Below, piece by piece: positions 8,107-17,127 of a DNA stretch of 64,000 bases. The position numbers and the translations under genes were made by a program. The stretch comes from Verrucomicrobiota bacterium (GTDB taxonomy: Bacteria > Chlamydiota > Chlamydiia > Chlamydiales > Rhabdochlamydiaceae): contig JAFEGJ010000005.1 in assembly GCA_018240015.1 (NCBI GenBank), forward strand, positions 124,001 to 188,000, given 5' to 3'. The notes beneath the pieces were generated by a model that saw nothing but the letters and a program-made list of their open reading frames with translations, had not been told where the DNA came from and searched no databases. How positions within the stretch are numbered: position 1 is the stretch's first letter; each line of letters opens with the position of its first letter.

Positions 8107-8211
8107 GGAAGTAAATCTTTTTGCAATCTTAATGTTCAAAATTTCCTCTTTAAAATAATTAGGCTCGGCGATAAGATGTCATTGGCCGCGTTGTAATTTC
8201 GAGGAAGAAAG

Positions 8212-9783
8212 ATGAAAGCCGTTCTCTTCAGTTTAGTTTGCTTTTTGGGTGTTTTGAATGCCGAAGAACCCCAGCATACGATCAACTTCCAAGACGTTGC
8301 AGCTTCTGAGTTTATAAGATTTGTCAGTCGCATCACGCATGTGAATTTCATCTTCAATCAAAAAGAGATGCAATTTCCTGTCACCTTGTCGACGGGGAAG
8401 GCTGTCAGCAATGAACAAGTGCTCGAGGCGCTCGTGCAAATTCTCCAAGTCAATGGCTATTCGGTGATGGAAAAAGATGGTTACCGCGTCATCGTAAAAA
8501 CCAGCGAACTTCCAAAAAATCCCCCGCCCCCTCCTATTATCGTGGAAAAACCGGTGGCTGTAGTTCCGGTGCAACCACTAGCTGCTGCTCCCGAAGTCCA
8601 TGTGGCGCCAGTTATCCAGCCTGTACTCGTGGTACCTGAAGAGGTGCAGCCCGAGTTTTTGGTCCATAAACTCCAATACCATTCCGGTGCCGAGATCGAA
8701 GAGACAATCAAAAAAATCACCCTCGATCTCCATACCAAGAGAGACACACCAGCGAAATATTTGAGCGCGCTGCAGTCGGTGCAGTGGGTCAAAGCGACGA
8801 ACTCTCTGGTATGTTCTGGCGATGCCACGGCCCTAGGGCAGGTGAAAAAACTGATCGAGAGTCTGGATGTTCCTTTAAGACAAGTCTTCATCGAAGTCCT
8901 GGTCATCGAGACCGATGTGCGCAATGGCTCGGAATTCGGCCTGCAATGGGCGGCCGGAGGAAAATACAAGGATAAGCTCGGATTTGCCACGGGCAATTTT
9001 CCTGCGGGTGGCAAGTCGCCTTTTGCGTTCAATTTTCAGCAAGTCAACGCTTCCACCGCTCCCACAGGCAGTGACATTCCGATTGGGACAGGATTTGACC
9101 TCGGTGTCATCGGCGATATCATCATGCATAAGGGGCTCTCCTATTTGTCGCTAGGAACGCTTGTGTCAGCGCTGCAAAGAGATGGCGACAGCACGATCGT
9201 TCTCAACCAAAAAATCATCACGCAGGACAATAAAAACTCGACAATCTTTGTCGGTGACAACATTCCCTTTACGGGGTCCGTGGTACAAACGGTGGGATCG
9301 GGGCAGCAAACAACATCTAATGTCGAATACCGCGATATCGGCGTGACTCTATCGATTACGCCGCGTCTGGGAGTTGACGACGTCATCACGCTCGATTTGA
9401 CACAGGAAATAACGGAGGCACTCCCCACGACGATGGCACCGGTTGCTAATGCTCAGGTAGGCGGCATCCGCACGACGAAGACGAACATGATGACCCACGT
9501 GCATGTGCCGGATCAACATTTTCTCGTGCTCAGCGGGATGATCCGCAACTCTCATCGCACCGAAAAATCGGGCATTCCGTGTCTCGGCGGTATTCCCTTC
9601 ATCGGCAATCTTTTCAGTAAAACACAAAAAGATGATGAGAAACGCAACATCATTGTCTTTGTCAGACCTCTGATCATCCATTCGATGGAAGATTTCAAGA
9701 AGATCACCCAAAACCAAGAGAACCTTTACCGTTCCCAGGCAAATCCTGAGGCTTTCGATAAAGGTTTAGACTTAGCAAAATAA
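8212..9783 (+). CDS. secretin (type II secretion GspD-like)
   Basis: Outer-membrane secretin of 523 residues. A signal peptide of about 17 residues ends LGVLNA|EEP. An N-domain follows (INFQDVAASEFIRFVSRITH), then a Pro-rich spacer (NPPPPPIIVEKP, with further Pro/Val to about residue 145). Next come a second N-type domain (LQYHSGAEIEETIKKIT), the secretin entry motif VFIEVLVIETDVRNGSEFGL, and the C-terminal barrel with VHVPDQHFLVLSGMI and GIPCLGGIPFIGNLFSKT. It is shorter than a typical GspD (about 650), with fewer N-domains. No other type II genes are adjacent. The last 80 nt overlap comEC tail to tail. Confidence 0.9.
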   Translation: MKAVLFSLVCFLGVLNAEEPQHTINFQDVAASEFIRFVSRITHVNFIFNQKEMQFPVTLSTGKAVSNEQVLEALVQILQVNGYSVMEKDGYRVIVKTSELPKNPPPPPIIVEKPVAVVPVQPLAAAPEVHVAPVIQPVLVVPEEVQPEFLVHKLQYHSGAEIEETIKKITLDLHTKRDTPAKYLSALQSVQWVKATNSLVCSGDATALGQVKKLIESLDVPLRQVFIEVLVIETDVRNGSEFGLQWAAGGKYKDKLGFATGNFPAGGKSPFAFNFQQVNASTAPTGSDIPIGTGFDLGVIGDIIMHKGLSYLSLGTLVSALQRDGDSTIVLNQKIITQDNKNSTIFVGDNIPFTGSVVQTVGSGQQTTSNVEYRDIGVTLSITPRLGVDDVITLDLTQEITEALPTTMAPVANAQVGGIRTTKTNMMTHVHVPDQHFLVLSGMIRNSHRTEKSGIPCLGGIPFIGNLFSKTQKDDEKRNIIVFVRPLIIHSMEDFKKITQNQENLYRSQANPEAFDKGLDLAK

Positions 9784-11191
9784 TTAAGCTTGTCAGCACG
9801 ACTGCCCAGCCCAGAGTCATTCCAGGGAAGTAGATAGCTCTGTCTAAGATCATCGGCGGATACGTCGTGATGATCAAAATGATTTTGGTAAAAGCATTGC
9901 ATAGAGGAAAAAGAAACGGGCAAGCCAGAGAGGCTAAGAGCAAACAAAAAGAAATAGCCGCCAGAAAAGGAAAGAAGAGATTGTAGGCGAGACTGAGCAG
10001 GGGGAATTTCCCAAAGAGGCACAAAAGAACCGGAAGGGCGAGAAGATGAACGGCAGCATTGAGGGCAAGGCTTTCGCGCAGAAGGGCGCTGATGATGTAG
10101 GCGTGTTTGTCAAGAAGGGGGAATTGTTTCAGATCAGACAGGCTGCGTCTCGGTAGAAGATGAAGGAAAAGTCGGTGCATGGGGGGATAGACGAGGAGAA
10201 TGGCAGCTGTGCAGATGAAGCTCAGCTGAAAACCGATATTCGTGATCACGAGAGGATCGAAGGCGAGTTCGAATAAGAGTCCCACGCCGAGGGCATTAAT
10301 CGCAGAAGTGGGGCGATTTAGCAGAATGCCCAAGAGATAAAGAGTGGAGGCCGCCCAAGCGCGCATGACGGGAGGAGACGGGCCCAAAATGAAAAAGTAA
10401 GCGGATAGAAGAACCAATAATAATGCAGAAGCCCACATGTAAGGCAAAAATAAACGGAGCACGATTCCAAGAGCTGCGGCGATGAGCAAAAACTGAAAAC
10501 CCGACACGCCCAGAATGTGTTGGAGCCCGAGTCTTCCAAACTCCATGGAAACGAGCCTTTCTTCGATATCTCCCGTGATCATCGATGTTAAAAAAACGCG
10601 GGAGCGGCTGTCGGGGATTTTTTTATGGAGAAACTCCAGAAAAGCTTCCTTGAGTTGGAAACGCCACTCGGGGATGCCAGGCGCGGTATTTTCCCAAGAC
10701 TTGAGTTTGAGTACGTAGTTTCGGTCATCTTTGCGCTGAAGTTTTCCTGTGAAGGGAATCTTAGAGCCGATGGGTCTATCTTTATTTAAAGGGATGTAAA
10801 CGCGGCAAGGAATGTTGCCAAAAGTACCCTTATAGAGGAGCGTTTTGTTAAACGGTCCGCTTTGCCTTGCGATGGACTCGACGGTAAAAATGCCTTGGGC
10901 TTCTATTTCTGGTTCGCTGGGGAATTGATACGACTTGTGTGCATAGAGCAAGAAAAAGCAACAAAAAACCAGGCCTGTAATGCGTAGGTTTTTGGAAGAC
11001 CAGGAAAGAAGGAAAACAAGGGGAACAATGTAAGATACGCTCGGCGTATAAGCGAGGGCGACGCCCAGTATGGCAAACATTCCTAAGACAAGCGCAGGAG
11101 CTTTTCGAGCTATTTCTGTGCGAAATGCGTGTCGACAGAGCTGTAAATAAGCCGGGCTCCTCTTTGCCCAGAGAGATAAAAGAGAAACCAT
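9704..11191 (-). CDS. comEC: ComEC/Rec2-family DNA-uptake channel protein
   Basis: Polytopic membrane protein of 495 residues with the ComEC competence core: two N-terminal hydrophobic segments, an OB-like soluble region (about 90-165, including FTGKLQRKDDRNYVLKLKSW), then the motif LGVSGFQFLLIAA and many membrane helices. The C-terminal metallo-beta-lactamase domain of full-length ComEC is missing. The start codon overlaps the upstream ndh gene by 82 nt; a later start is possible, because the first clear membrane segment begins about 30 residues in. It overlaps the convergent secretin gene by 80 nt. The presumed role is passage of single-stranded DNA across the inner membrane. Confidence 0.88.
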   Translation of the reverse strand: MVSLLSLWAKRSPAYLQLCRHAFRTEIARKAPALVLGMFAILGVALAYTPSVSYIVPLVFLLSWSSKNLRITGLVFCCFFLLYAHKSYQFPSEPEIEAQGIFTVESIARQSGPFNKTLLYKGTFGNIPCRVYIPLNKDRPIGSKIPFTGKLQRKDDRNYVLKLKSWENTAPGIPEWRFQLKEAFLEFLHKKIPDSRSRVFLTSMITGDIEERLVSMEFGRLGLQHILGVSGFQFLLIAAALGIVLRLFLPYMWASALLLVLLSAYFFILGPSPPVMRAWAASTLYLLGILLNRPTSAINALGVGLLFELAFDPLVITNIGFQLSFICTAAILLVYPPMHRLFLHLLPRRSLSDLKQFPLLDKHAYIISALLRESLALNAAVHLLALPVLLCLFGKFPLLSLAYNLFFPFLAAISFCLLLASLACPFLFPLCNAFTKIILIITTYPPMILDRAIYFPGMTLGWAVVLTSLIILLSLNLYRKPQDLPGNGKGSLGFG

Positions 11192-12360
11192 TCCATCATT
11201 ACCGTTAGACGATTTCTAAAACCGATGAGATAAACGATGTGGATAAAGCACCACATCAGCCAAGCAAGGAAGCCCGTCATCTGTAGTTTCCCCACCATAG
11301 CGATGGCTTTTCCTTTGCCGATCGTCGCCATGCTTCCTTTATCAAAATAGTGGAAAGGAGACCGTTTTTTGTAGGGGTGCTTCAGGAGTTTGGCTACGTA
11401 TTTTCCTTGCTGGATGGCGACAGGTGCAATGCCCGGAAGGGGTTTGCCATTTTTCCCCATGCTGCAAGCGGCATCGCCGATGACAAAAATTTCAGGGTGT
11501 CCAGGGATGGAAAGATCAGGCTCTACGATTACGCGCCCTTGACGATCGAGGGGAACTTCTAAAGTTTTAAGGAGGGGAGCTGCTTGGTTGCCTGCAGCCC
11601 AAATGATATTCTTACAGGGATAGAAAGTCTCCTCGACTTGCACGCCCTCGGAAGATACATTGGTGACTTTTTTTCCTGTGATGACGCGCACACCCATTTT
11701 TTCCAAATCCTCTCTGGCATATTTGGCTAGCTTTTCCGTGTAAGTTGGCAGGATTTGCGGGAGAGCTTCGATGAGATAGATCTGAGATTTTTCCGGTCTT
11801 ATCCGGCGGAAATTCTTGAACATCGTGTGGTGAGCAATCTCTGCGATGGCTCCGGCCATTTCGACGCCGGTGGGCCCTCCGCCGATGATGATAAAGTTTA
11901 GATATTTTTCTGCCTCGGCAAGATTATCGAGCCTTTCAGCTTTTTCAAAAGAGATGAGAACCTCTTCGCGGATGTTGATCGCGTCTTTGATCGTCTTTAA
12001 TCCTGGAGCAAAGGCTTCCCAAGCGTCTTTTCCGAAATAAGAGTGGCGAGCGCCAACGGCGAGCACGAGATAATCGTATTCGTAATGGTCACCATTGAGC
12101 ATCTCGACATGTTTGGAGTTTTTGTTGACGCGGACGACATCGCCCATGATGACAGTGGCGTTGATTTGCTTTCTTAAAATTTCTCGAATGGGTATGGCGA
12201 TCTCGCCGGGCGATAGGGCTGCGCTCGCGACTTGATACAAGAGAGGTTGGAACAGATGGTGATTGGTTTTGTCGATCAGGAGAATATCAGCCTTGGCTCT
12301 TTTCAGCTTTTTAGCAACGTTAAGACCGCCAAATCCACCGCCTACGATCACGATTTTCAT
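11110..12360 (-). CDS. ndh: type II NADH dehydrogenase (NDH-2)
   Basis: Membrane-peripheral flavoprotein passing electrons from NADH to quinone without proton pumping; 416 residues. The FAD-binding motif is at the very N-terminus (IVIVGGGFGGLNVAKKL, Gly7-Gly12). The NADH-binding Rossmann motif FIIIGGGPTGVEMAGAI lies at about 156-172, and the C-terminal FAD motif reads EIFVIGDAA. The frame is open for 101 codons upstream, but that part overlaps the divergent ptsH gene and has no NDH-2 similarity, so the ATG of MKIVIVGG is taken. A hydrophobic C-terminal helix (LAWLMWCFIHIVYLIGF) should anchor it to the membrane. Confidence 0.94.
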   Translation of the reverse strand: MKIVIVGGGFGGLNVAKKLKRAKADILLIDKTNHHLFQPLLYQVASAALSPGEIAIPIREILRKQINATVIMGDVVRVNKNSKHVEMLNGDHYEYDYLVLAVGARHSYFGKDAWEAFAPGLKTIKDAINIREEVLISFEKAERLDNLAEAEKYLNFIIIGGGPTGVEMAGAIAEIAHHTMFKNFRRIRPEKSQIYLIEALPQILPTYTEKLAKYAREDLEKMGVRVITGKKVTNVSSEGVQVEETFYPCKNIIWAAGNQAAPLLKTLEVPLDRQGRVIVEPDLSIPGHPEIFVIGDAACSMGKNGKPLPGIAPVAIQQGKYVAKLLKHPYKKRSPFHYFDKGSMATIGKGKAIAMVGKLQMTGFLAWLMWCFIHIVYLIGFRNRLTVMMEWFLFYLSGQRGARLIYSSVDTHFAQK

Positions 12361-12489
12361 AGGTTCAAAATATATCGTCTTCGTCTTTTTGAAAAGAGTC
12401 AAAATTCTTTCTTTCCTAAAAGATGAGGCAAGTGCTATATTAACTTGCTTACAAAGTCGCACCGACCATTTAAATGGAGGAGCCAGGAA

Positions 12490-12768
12490 TTGAAGCGGGT
12501 GAAAAAAACAATCAAGGTTAAGAATCGCCTTGGTTTGCATGCCCGACCGGCTTCTATGATTGCAAAAATGTTGCAAGGTTATGTTGCTGCCGTTTCTGTC
12601 CGCTACAAAGATCAAATCGTCGATGCAAGAAGTATCATGAATCTTCTGACACTTGGAATCCAAAAAAACTGCACGATAGAACTCGAAGCAGTAGGAAAAG
12701 ACGCTCTAGAAGCGATGGAAACTTTGCTCGCAGCTTTTGCCAGCGAATTTGGAGAACGACAAATTTGA
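12490..12768 (+). CDS. ptsH: phosphocarrier protein HPr
   Basis: Carries phosphate from PTS enzyme I. The active-site motif RLGLHARPAS contains the phospho-His (about residue 17 with this start), and a Ser-46-like site is seen in DARSIMNLLTLGI. The start is uncertain: this TTG has a GGAGG 9 nt upstream, while a GTG three codons later gives a protein closer to textbook length (89 residues) with AGGA 10 nt before it. Its stop overlaps the ptsI start (TTGA). No sugar-specific EII genes lie in the window, so the pair may serve regulation rather than uptake. Confidence 0.93.
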   Translation: MKRVKKTIKVKNRLGLHARPASMIAKMLQGYVAAVSVRYKDQIVDARSIMNLLTLGIQKNCTIELEAVGKDALEAMETLLAAFASEFGERQI

Positions 12769-14528
12769 ACGAAATCGAAATAGAAATTGAACTCAGAGGG
12801 GCTCCTGTTAGCGAAGGAGTGGCGATTGGCATATCTCACTTCCATGCTCCTTTAGAGCAGGAAGACATCCCTGAATTCCCCATCAAACATAGTGAAGTTG
12901 AACAAGAGATTACGCGCTACCGACGAGCTCTTTCTTCGAGTAGGGAAGATTTGAGACGCCTCCAAACGCATCTTGCCAAAGAAGGTTCAACAGAAGTTCT
13001 CTCTATCATCGGTTCTCACATCCAAATGCTCGAAGATCCTCTCATGAAAAATGTAGAGGGTAAAATCCGAGAAATGCTCAAAAATGCTGAGACCGTCTTT
13101 CAGACGGTGATCAATGATTATGAGCAGAGTTTTTCTCATATCCCGGATTCTTTCTTCCATCAGCGGATTATCGATGTGAAAGATCTTTCGCAGCGCGTTA
13201 TGCGCCACTTAAGGCCCAGATCGCGGCCCTTCCTCGACGGAATTCCACCCAGCGCCGTGCTCTTTACGAAGGAACTAATACCCTCCGATACGGCAGCTTT
13301 AGAAGCATCCAAAGTGTGCGCGGTTGTCACGCAAGCCGGGGGCGGAACGACGCATACGGCGCTCATCGCTCGGGCTAAAGGTATTCCTTATGTCGCCAAC
13401 ATTACCCTGGATAATCTGAAAGAGCATCAAGGCAAGCAAGTGATTGTCGATGGTGAAGAAGGGCTTATCATTATAAACCCTTCTCTGGAGTCTCTCGAGC
13501 GCTACAGAAAAAAGCAGAATGAAAAAATGCAGCTGCAGCACCATCTCGAAAGAGATAGAACGCTCACAGCAGAGACGATCGATGGCTACGCAGTAAAAAT
13601 TTACGCCAACGCGGCATCTCTGGCTGATTTTGATCTAGTGAAACACTACGAAGCTTCGGGAGTCGGACTCTTTCGTTCTGAATACCTCTTTTTGCAAGAT
13701 CGAACCCTATTCTTTGATGAAGAAGCCCAGTACGCGGCCTACGTAGCCATGCTGAGGAAAGCTGAAGGGCTCTCCGTTGTTTTTCGTGCCATGGATTTGG
13801 GCGGCGATAAATATCCGGCTTTTTTCCCCGATCTTCTGCATGAGCCCAATCCTGTTTTAGGATGTAGAGGCATCCGTTTCTTGATGCGCTATCCCGATAT
13901 TTTTAAAATCCAATTAAGAGCCATTCTTCGCGCGAGTACCGAAGGCACTGTGCGAATTTTGTTGCCCCTCATTTCTGACATCCATGAGCTGCGCGACGCC
14001 AAACAAGTGATAGAAGAGGTTAAAGAGCAACTCAAAAGCGAAGGCTTTACTATTGCTGAGCACATTCCTTTAGGATGCATGCTCGAAGTTCCTTCAGCCG
14101 TTCTCGTTTGTGATGCACTGGCTAGTGAATGCGATTTTCTCGCGATTGGAACCAACGATTTAATCCAATATACCCTGGGCATCGATCGTAGCAATCCGGC
14201 GATGAATGATTTTTACTATCCGACCCACCCCAGCGTTATTCGCATGATCAAGATGATTGTCCTCGAAGCTAAGAGGCAAAATAAGCCCGTAACCATCTGC
14301 GGCGAAATCGCCGCCAATCCTCTATTCATCCCTTTGCTCCTTGGTCTAGGGGTTCAAAAATTTTCTTGCACTCCACGCTTCATTCCTCTACTTAAGAGGA
14401 CGATACGAAAATATACGATTTTAGAAGCGCAAGCTATTGCAGATGAAGTGCTTAGGTTTAGGACGTCGAGTGATATCGCCCATTTCCTTTTGAATGTCAT
14501 CGAGTCAAAAGAAAAATCAGCAACATAA
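12765..14528 (+). CDS. ptsI: PTS enzyme I (phosphoenolpyruvate-protein phosphotransferase)
   Basis: Transfers phosphate from PEP to HPr; 587 residues, normal length, TTG start overlapping the ptsH stop by 4 nt. The phosphohistidine site is GGGTTHTALIARAKGIPYV (H197). The PEP-binding TIM-barrel motifs are present: FRAMDLGGDKYPAFF, GCRGIRFLMRYPDIF, FLAIGTNDLIQYTLGIDRSN, and the catalytic Cys in TICGEIAANPLF. All key residues look intact. In Chlamydiae EI and HPr are thought to act with EIIA-Ntr type regulators; that part is general knowledge and is not visible here. Confidence 0.96.
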   Translation: MNEIEIEIELRGAPVSEGVAIGISHFHAPLEQEDIPEFPIKHSEVEQEITRYRRALSSSREDLRRLQTHLAKEGSTEVLSIIGSHIQMLEDPLMKNVEGKIREMLKNAETVFQTVINDYEQSFSHIPDSFFHQRIIDVKDLSQRVMRHLRPRSRPFLDGIPPSAVLFTKELIPSDTAALEASKVCAVVTQAGGGTTHTALIARAKGIPYVANITLDNLKEHQGKQVIVDGEEGLIIINPSLESLERYRKKQNEKMQLQHHLERDRTLTAETIDGYAVKIYANAASLADFDLVKHYEASGVGLFRSEYLFLQDRTLFFDEEAQYAAYVAMLRKAEGLSVVFRAMDLGGDKYPAFFPDLLHEPNPVLGCRGIRFLMRYPDIFKIQLRAILRASTEGTVRILLPLISDIHELRDAKQVIEEVKEQLKSEGFTIAEHIPLGCMLEVPSAVLVCDALASECDFLAIGTNDLIQYTLGIDRSNPAMNDFYYPTHPSVIRMIKMIVLEAKRQNKPVTICGEIAANPLFIPLLLGLGVQKFSCTPRFIPLLKRTIRKYTILEAQAIADEVLRFRTSSDIAHFLLNVIESKEKSAT

Positions 14529-14540
14529 AATTTAGTTTAA

Positions 14541-14569
14541 TTCTAATTTATCAAAATAACTGTTATAAT
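14541..14569 (+). promoter_or_regulatory. candidate promoter with consensus -10 before the F-box/LRR gene
   Basis: A perfect TATAAT at 14564-14569 sits 12 nt before the ATG. With a 17-bp spacer the -35 would be TTCTAA, a weak match. No Shine-Dalgarno precedes the start, so the message would be nearly leaderless. The sequence is AT-rich, so a chance match is possible. Confidence 0.3.
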
Positions 14570-14580
14570 AACTGCTAATT

Positions 14581-15444
14581 ATGACTATTGCAATAAACGG
14601 GAAAGAAATATCTAAGGATATAGCTCTAGAAATTTTTGCTCAAAGTTGTATTAGAGGCGATTCCAACCCTCAAAAAATTAGCTTGGTCTGTAGTACGTTT
14701 AGGCAGATCATTGAATCTGAGCCATTTTGGAAAAGACTTTGGGCACTTTATAATAACGCTTCCTCTTCCATCCAGTTTTTTTGTACTACACTTCGTCAGC
14801 AATTTGCACCCACTGCTTCGTTCAAAGAGGCTGTGATACTGCTGAACCAATGCTTAAAAAATAATAGCATTTTAACTAAGGTCCCATGCCAAAAGGTGAG
14901 CACGAATGAAGATAAAACCGTCGACTTGCGCCTCACATCCTCATCTGGTGGTCTTCTGGAGCCGCTACCAGCTAATACTGCAAGCCTAACTCTAACAAAA
15001 AATCCCCACGTTCAATTTCTTCCTCTATTGCCAGAAGCAATAACTTCTATAACAGTGACGGATTGTGCTGTTCGTATGCTGCCACCTCTCAATAATTTAA
15101 CGTGTTTAAAGTCACTCGTGATCGGCAATTCCCAAGTAAAACAGGTTTGTCTATCTGATCTTCCTCAGTTGGAAAAAGTTGCCATATACAAAGGGCAGCT
15201 TACTGCTTTTACCGTGAAGGGTTGTCCGAGCGTTAAGAAAGTGAACCTCGAGGACAATCAATTGAAAGAAGTACCAACAACCCTTGCCGAGCTATCTGCT
15301 CTCGAAGAGCTGAAGCTAGGCGGAAACCTCATTACGCAGCGACCGGCCTGGCTAAGCAAAATAAAAAACGCTTTCCTCGACAAAAGCTATGCCGCGCCGA
15401 AATCCAACTTTTGGAATAAATTAAAGCAGATTACTCATTGGTGA
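14581..15444 (+). CDS. F-box-like / leucine-rich repeat protein (candidate host-directed effector)
   Basis: Protein of 287 residues. Residues 11-55 match the F-box pattern: DIALEIFAQSCI, then the ISLVCSTFRQII helix and EPFWKRLW, equivalent to the IF...VC..W....LWK positions of F-box proteins that bind Skp1. From about residue 115 to 265 there are leucine-rich repeats (LPANTASLTLTKN, LTCLKSLVIGNS, LPQLEKVAIYKGQL, SVKKVNLEDNQLKEVP, LSALEELKLGGNLI). F-box plus LRR is a eukaryotic ubiquitin-ligase adaptor layout, and similar proteins are known from amoeba-associated chlamydiae and Legionella. No signal peptide is seen, which suits type III export. Its 3' end overlaps ybaB tail to tail. Confidence 0.82.
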   Translation: MTIAINGKEISKDIALEIFAQSCIRGDSNPQKISLVCSTFRQIIESEPFWKRLWALYNNASSSIQFFCTTLRQQFAPTASFKEAVILLNQCLKNNSILTKVPCQKVSTNEDKTVDLRLTSSSGGLLEPLPANTASLTLTKNPHVQFLPLLPEAITSITVTDCAVRMLPPLNNLTCLKSLVIGNSQVKQVCLSDLPQLEKVAIYKGQLTAFTVKGCPSVKKVNLEDNQLKEVPTTLAELSALEELKLGGNLITQRPAWLSKIKNAFLDKSYAAPKSNFWNKLKQITHW

Positions 15445-15702
15445 CTGCTGTTCAAGTTTTGAGCATGCATCAGCATGTGCCGCTTTGATCAGATCTTGAA
15501 GTCCTTCCACATCGTTTTTATCGACACAATCGGGTTTGATTTCGATTTGAATCATCTCTTTAGCTCCGTTTAAGGTCAGAGAAACCAGTCCTCCGCCGGC
15601 TGTACCGATTGCTTGAACTTTTTGCATGGCGGCGCGCATTTGTTCCATCTGGCCTTCGAATTGGCGCGCTTGCTTTTTCATTTTTGAAAATCCACTTCCC
15701 AT
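15421..15702 (-). CDS. ybaB: YbaB/EbfC family nucleoid-associated protein
   Basis: DNA-binding protein of 93 residues, normal for the family, which forms tweezer-like dimers. The N-terminal helix MKKQARQFEGQMEQMRAAMQ is followed by the strand GGGLVSLTLNGAKEMIQIEI and the helix DLIKAAHADACSKLEQ. It lies 11 nt downstream of dnaX, the same pairing as dnaX-ybaB in many bacteria, so the two are likely one transcript. Confidence 0.93.
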   Translation of the reverse strand: MGSGFSKMKKQARQFEGQMEQMRAAMQKVQAIGTAGGGLVSLTLNGAKEMIQIEIKPDCVDKNDVEGLQDLIKAAHADACSKLEQQSPMSNLL

Positions 15703-15713
15703 ACTTAATCCTT

Positions 15714-17078
15714 TTAAGGTTTAACACTACCTTCTAATTCAATAGCCGCAAAGCGAAGGAGAGTGTCATACCGACTTTGCTGTGAACGGGTAGTCTCTGG
15801 TGGAGGCGGAGCAATTGCAATTTCATCTTTTGAAGTAGTTGCAAAACTCTTAGATGCCGGCAAAGCTGTGCTTTGCACTTCTACCAGCTTCTCCTTACTG
15901 ACTTCAGCAGGAGGTGCTATTGTTGCAGGAGTTGCTACTTCTTGTCCTTTGTCAATTTCGATGAGGCGTCTAACTAGCGTCGGCAGAGGAATCCGCTGTT
16001 TACTGCGAAGGAGATGAAGGAGAATCATTTCCAGCATCGATTGTTTGAAAGGAATCTTAGATAGCTCTTTGTACCAGCCCATCACATAGTCGAGCATGTA
16101 GAGGCATTCTTCCTCGGAGTAAAGTTTTTCTGAGGTGCTGTAGGATTTTTTATCCGCTTCGCTTAAGTAAGTGGAGAGGGGAAGACTAAGCTTGAGGAGA
16201 AGGAGCGTGCGCAAATGCTCCACGAGTCCATCGAGGAAAGAAGCGATTTCCTTGCCTGAGGAAAAGATTTCTTCGGACAACGTAAAGGCAAAGGAGAGAT
16301 TGCGGTCAGCGATCGCTTCGTCCAAGCGAAAATAATAGCTGCGAGGGCTGAGGCTGACGGATTTGGCCACAGAGTCATAGGTGATAGGTCCATCGCTATA
16401 GCAAAGGAGCTGATCGAAGAGAGACTCTGCATCGCGAAGACCGCCTTCGGCAAGATGGGCGATTAGCTCAAGGGCTGCATCTTCGACGTTTGCTTTCTGG
16501 TCACTTGCGATACTGCGCAACTTATGAACAATTATTTCGGTGCTAAGACGACCAAAATCAAAACGTTGGCACCTGCTGATGATGGTTGCGGGCATCTTGT
16601 GGGGTTCTGTGGTCGCAAAGAAAAATTTCACATTAGGAGGCGGCTCTTCTAAAGTTTTAAGGAGAGCATTGAAGGCCTCTTTGGTCAGCATGTGGACTTC
16701 ATCGATGATATAAATTTTATACTTGCCAGCCGAGGAGGCATATCCAACGGTTTCGTTGATTTGGCGGATATCATCGATGCCGCGATTGGAAGCGCCGTCG
16801 ATTTCCAGGACATCGAGCGACCTTCCTGCTGTAATTTCTTGGCATGAGGTGCACTGGTTGCAGGGTTCGAAGTCGGCTGTGAGATGAGAGCAATTGAGGG
16901 CTTTTGCAAAAAGGCGAGCGACAGAAGTTTTTCCTGTACCTCTAGAGCCGCAGAAGAGATAGGCGTGGGCGACACGGTTATATTTTAAAGCATTTTTTAA
17001 CGTCGTGACTATCGCTTCTTGGCCAACAAGAGCTTGAAATGTCTGGGGACGGTATTTGCGGGGAAGGGATTGATACAT
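15714..17078 (-). CDS. dnaX: DNA polymerase III subunit gamma/tau
   Basis: Clamp-loader ATPase of 454 residues. Walker A is CGSRGTGKTSVARLF (about 43-57), four Cys of the zinc module are in CSHLTADFEPCNQCTSC, Walker B is IYIIDEVHML, and sensor 1 is FFFATTEPHKMP with the SRC arginine-finger motif in IISRCQRFDF. Domain III ends near residue 365; the remaining tail is Ala/Pro/Thr-rich and short, so a full tau extension is absent. No obvious frameshift signal was noted. It diverges from the PgpH-like gene across 49 bp. Confidence 0.96.
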   Translation of the reverse strand: MYQSLPRKYRPQTFQALVGQEAIVTTLKNALKYNRVAHAYLFCGSRGTGKTSVARLFAKALNCSHLTADFEPCNQCTSCQEITAGRSLDVLEIDGASNRGIDDIRQINETVGYASSAGKYKIYIIDEVHMLTKEAFNALLKTLEEPPPNVKFFFATTEPHKMPATIISRCQRFDFGRLSTEIIVHKLRSIASDQKANVEDAALELIAHLAEGGLRDAESLFDQLLCYSDGPITYDSVAKSVSLSPRSYYFRLDEAIADRNLSFAFTLSEEIFSSGKEIASFLDGLVEHLRTLLLLKLSLPLSTYLSEADKKSYSTSEKLYSEEECLYMLDYVMGWYKELSKIPFKQSMLEMILLHLLRSKQRIPLPTLVRRLIEIDKGQEVATPATIAPPAEVSKEKLVEVQSTALPASKSFATTSKDEIAIAPPPPETTRSQQSRYDTLLRFAAIELEGSVKP

Positions 17079-17127
17079 AAGCAGGAATATAAATTATTGT
17101 CCTTTTAAGATATAGTCTAAGATAGAT

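Noticed and set aside
12425-12480. Promoter for ptsHI with TATATT near 12440
   Set aside because: The -10-like word is in AT-rich sequence and no fitting -35 is seen at 16-18 bp.
12361-12663. 101-residue extension of NDH-2
   Set aside because: It runs antisense through ptsH and has no flavoprotein features; the FAD motif begins right after the chosen ATG.
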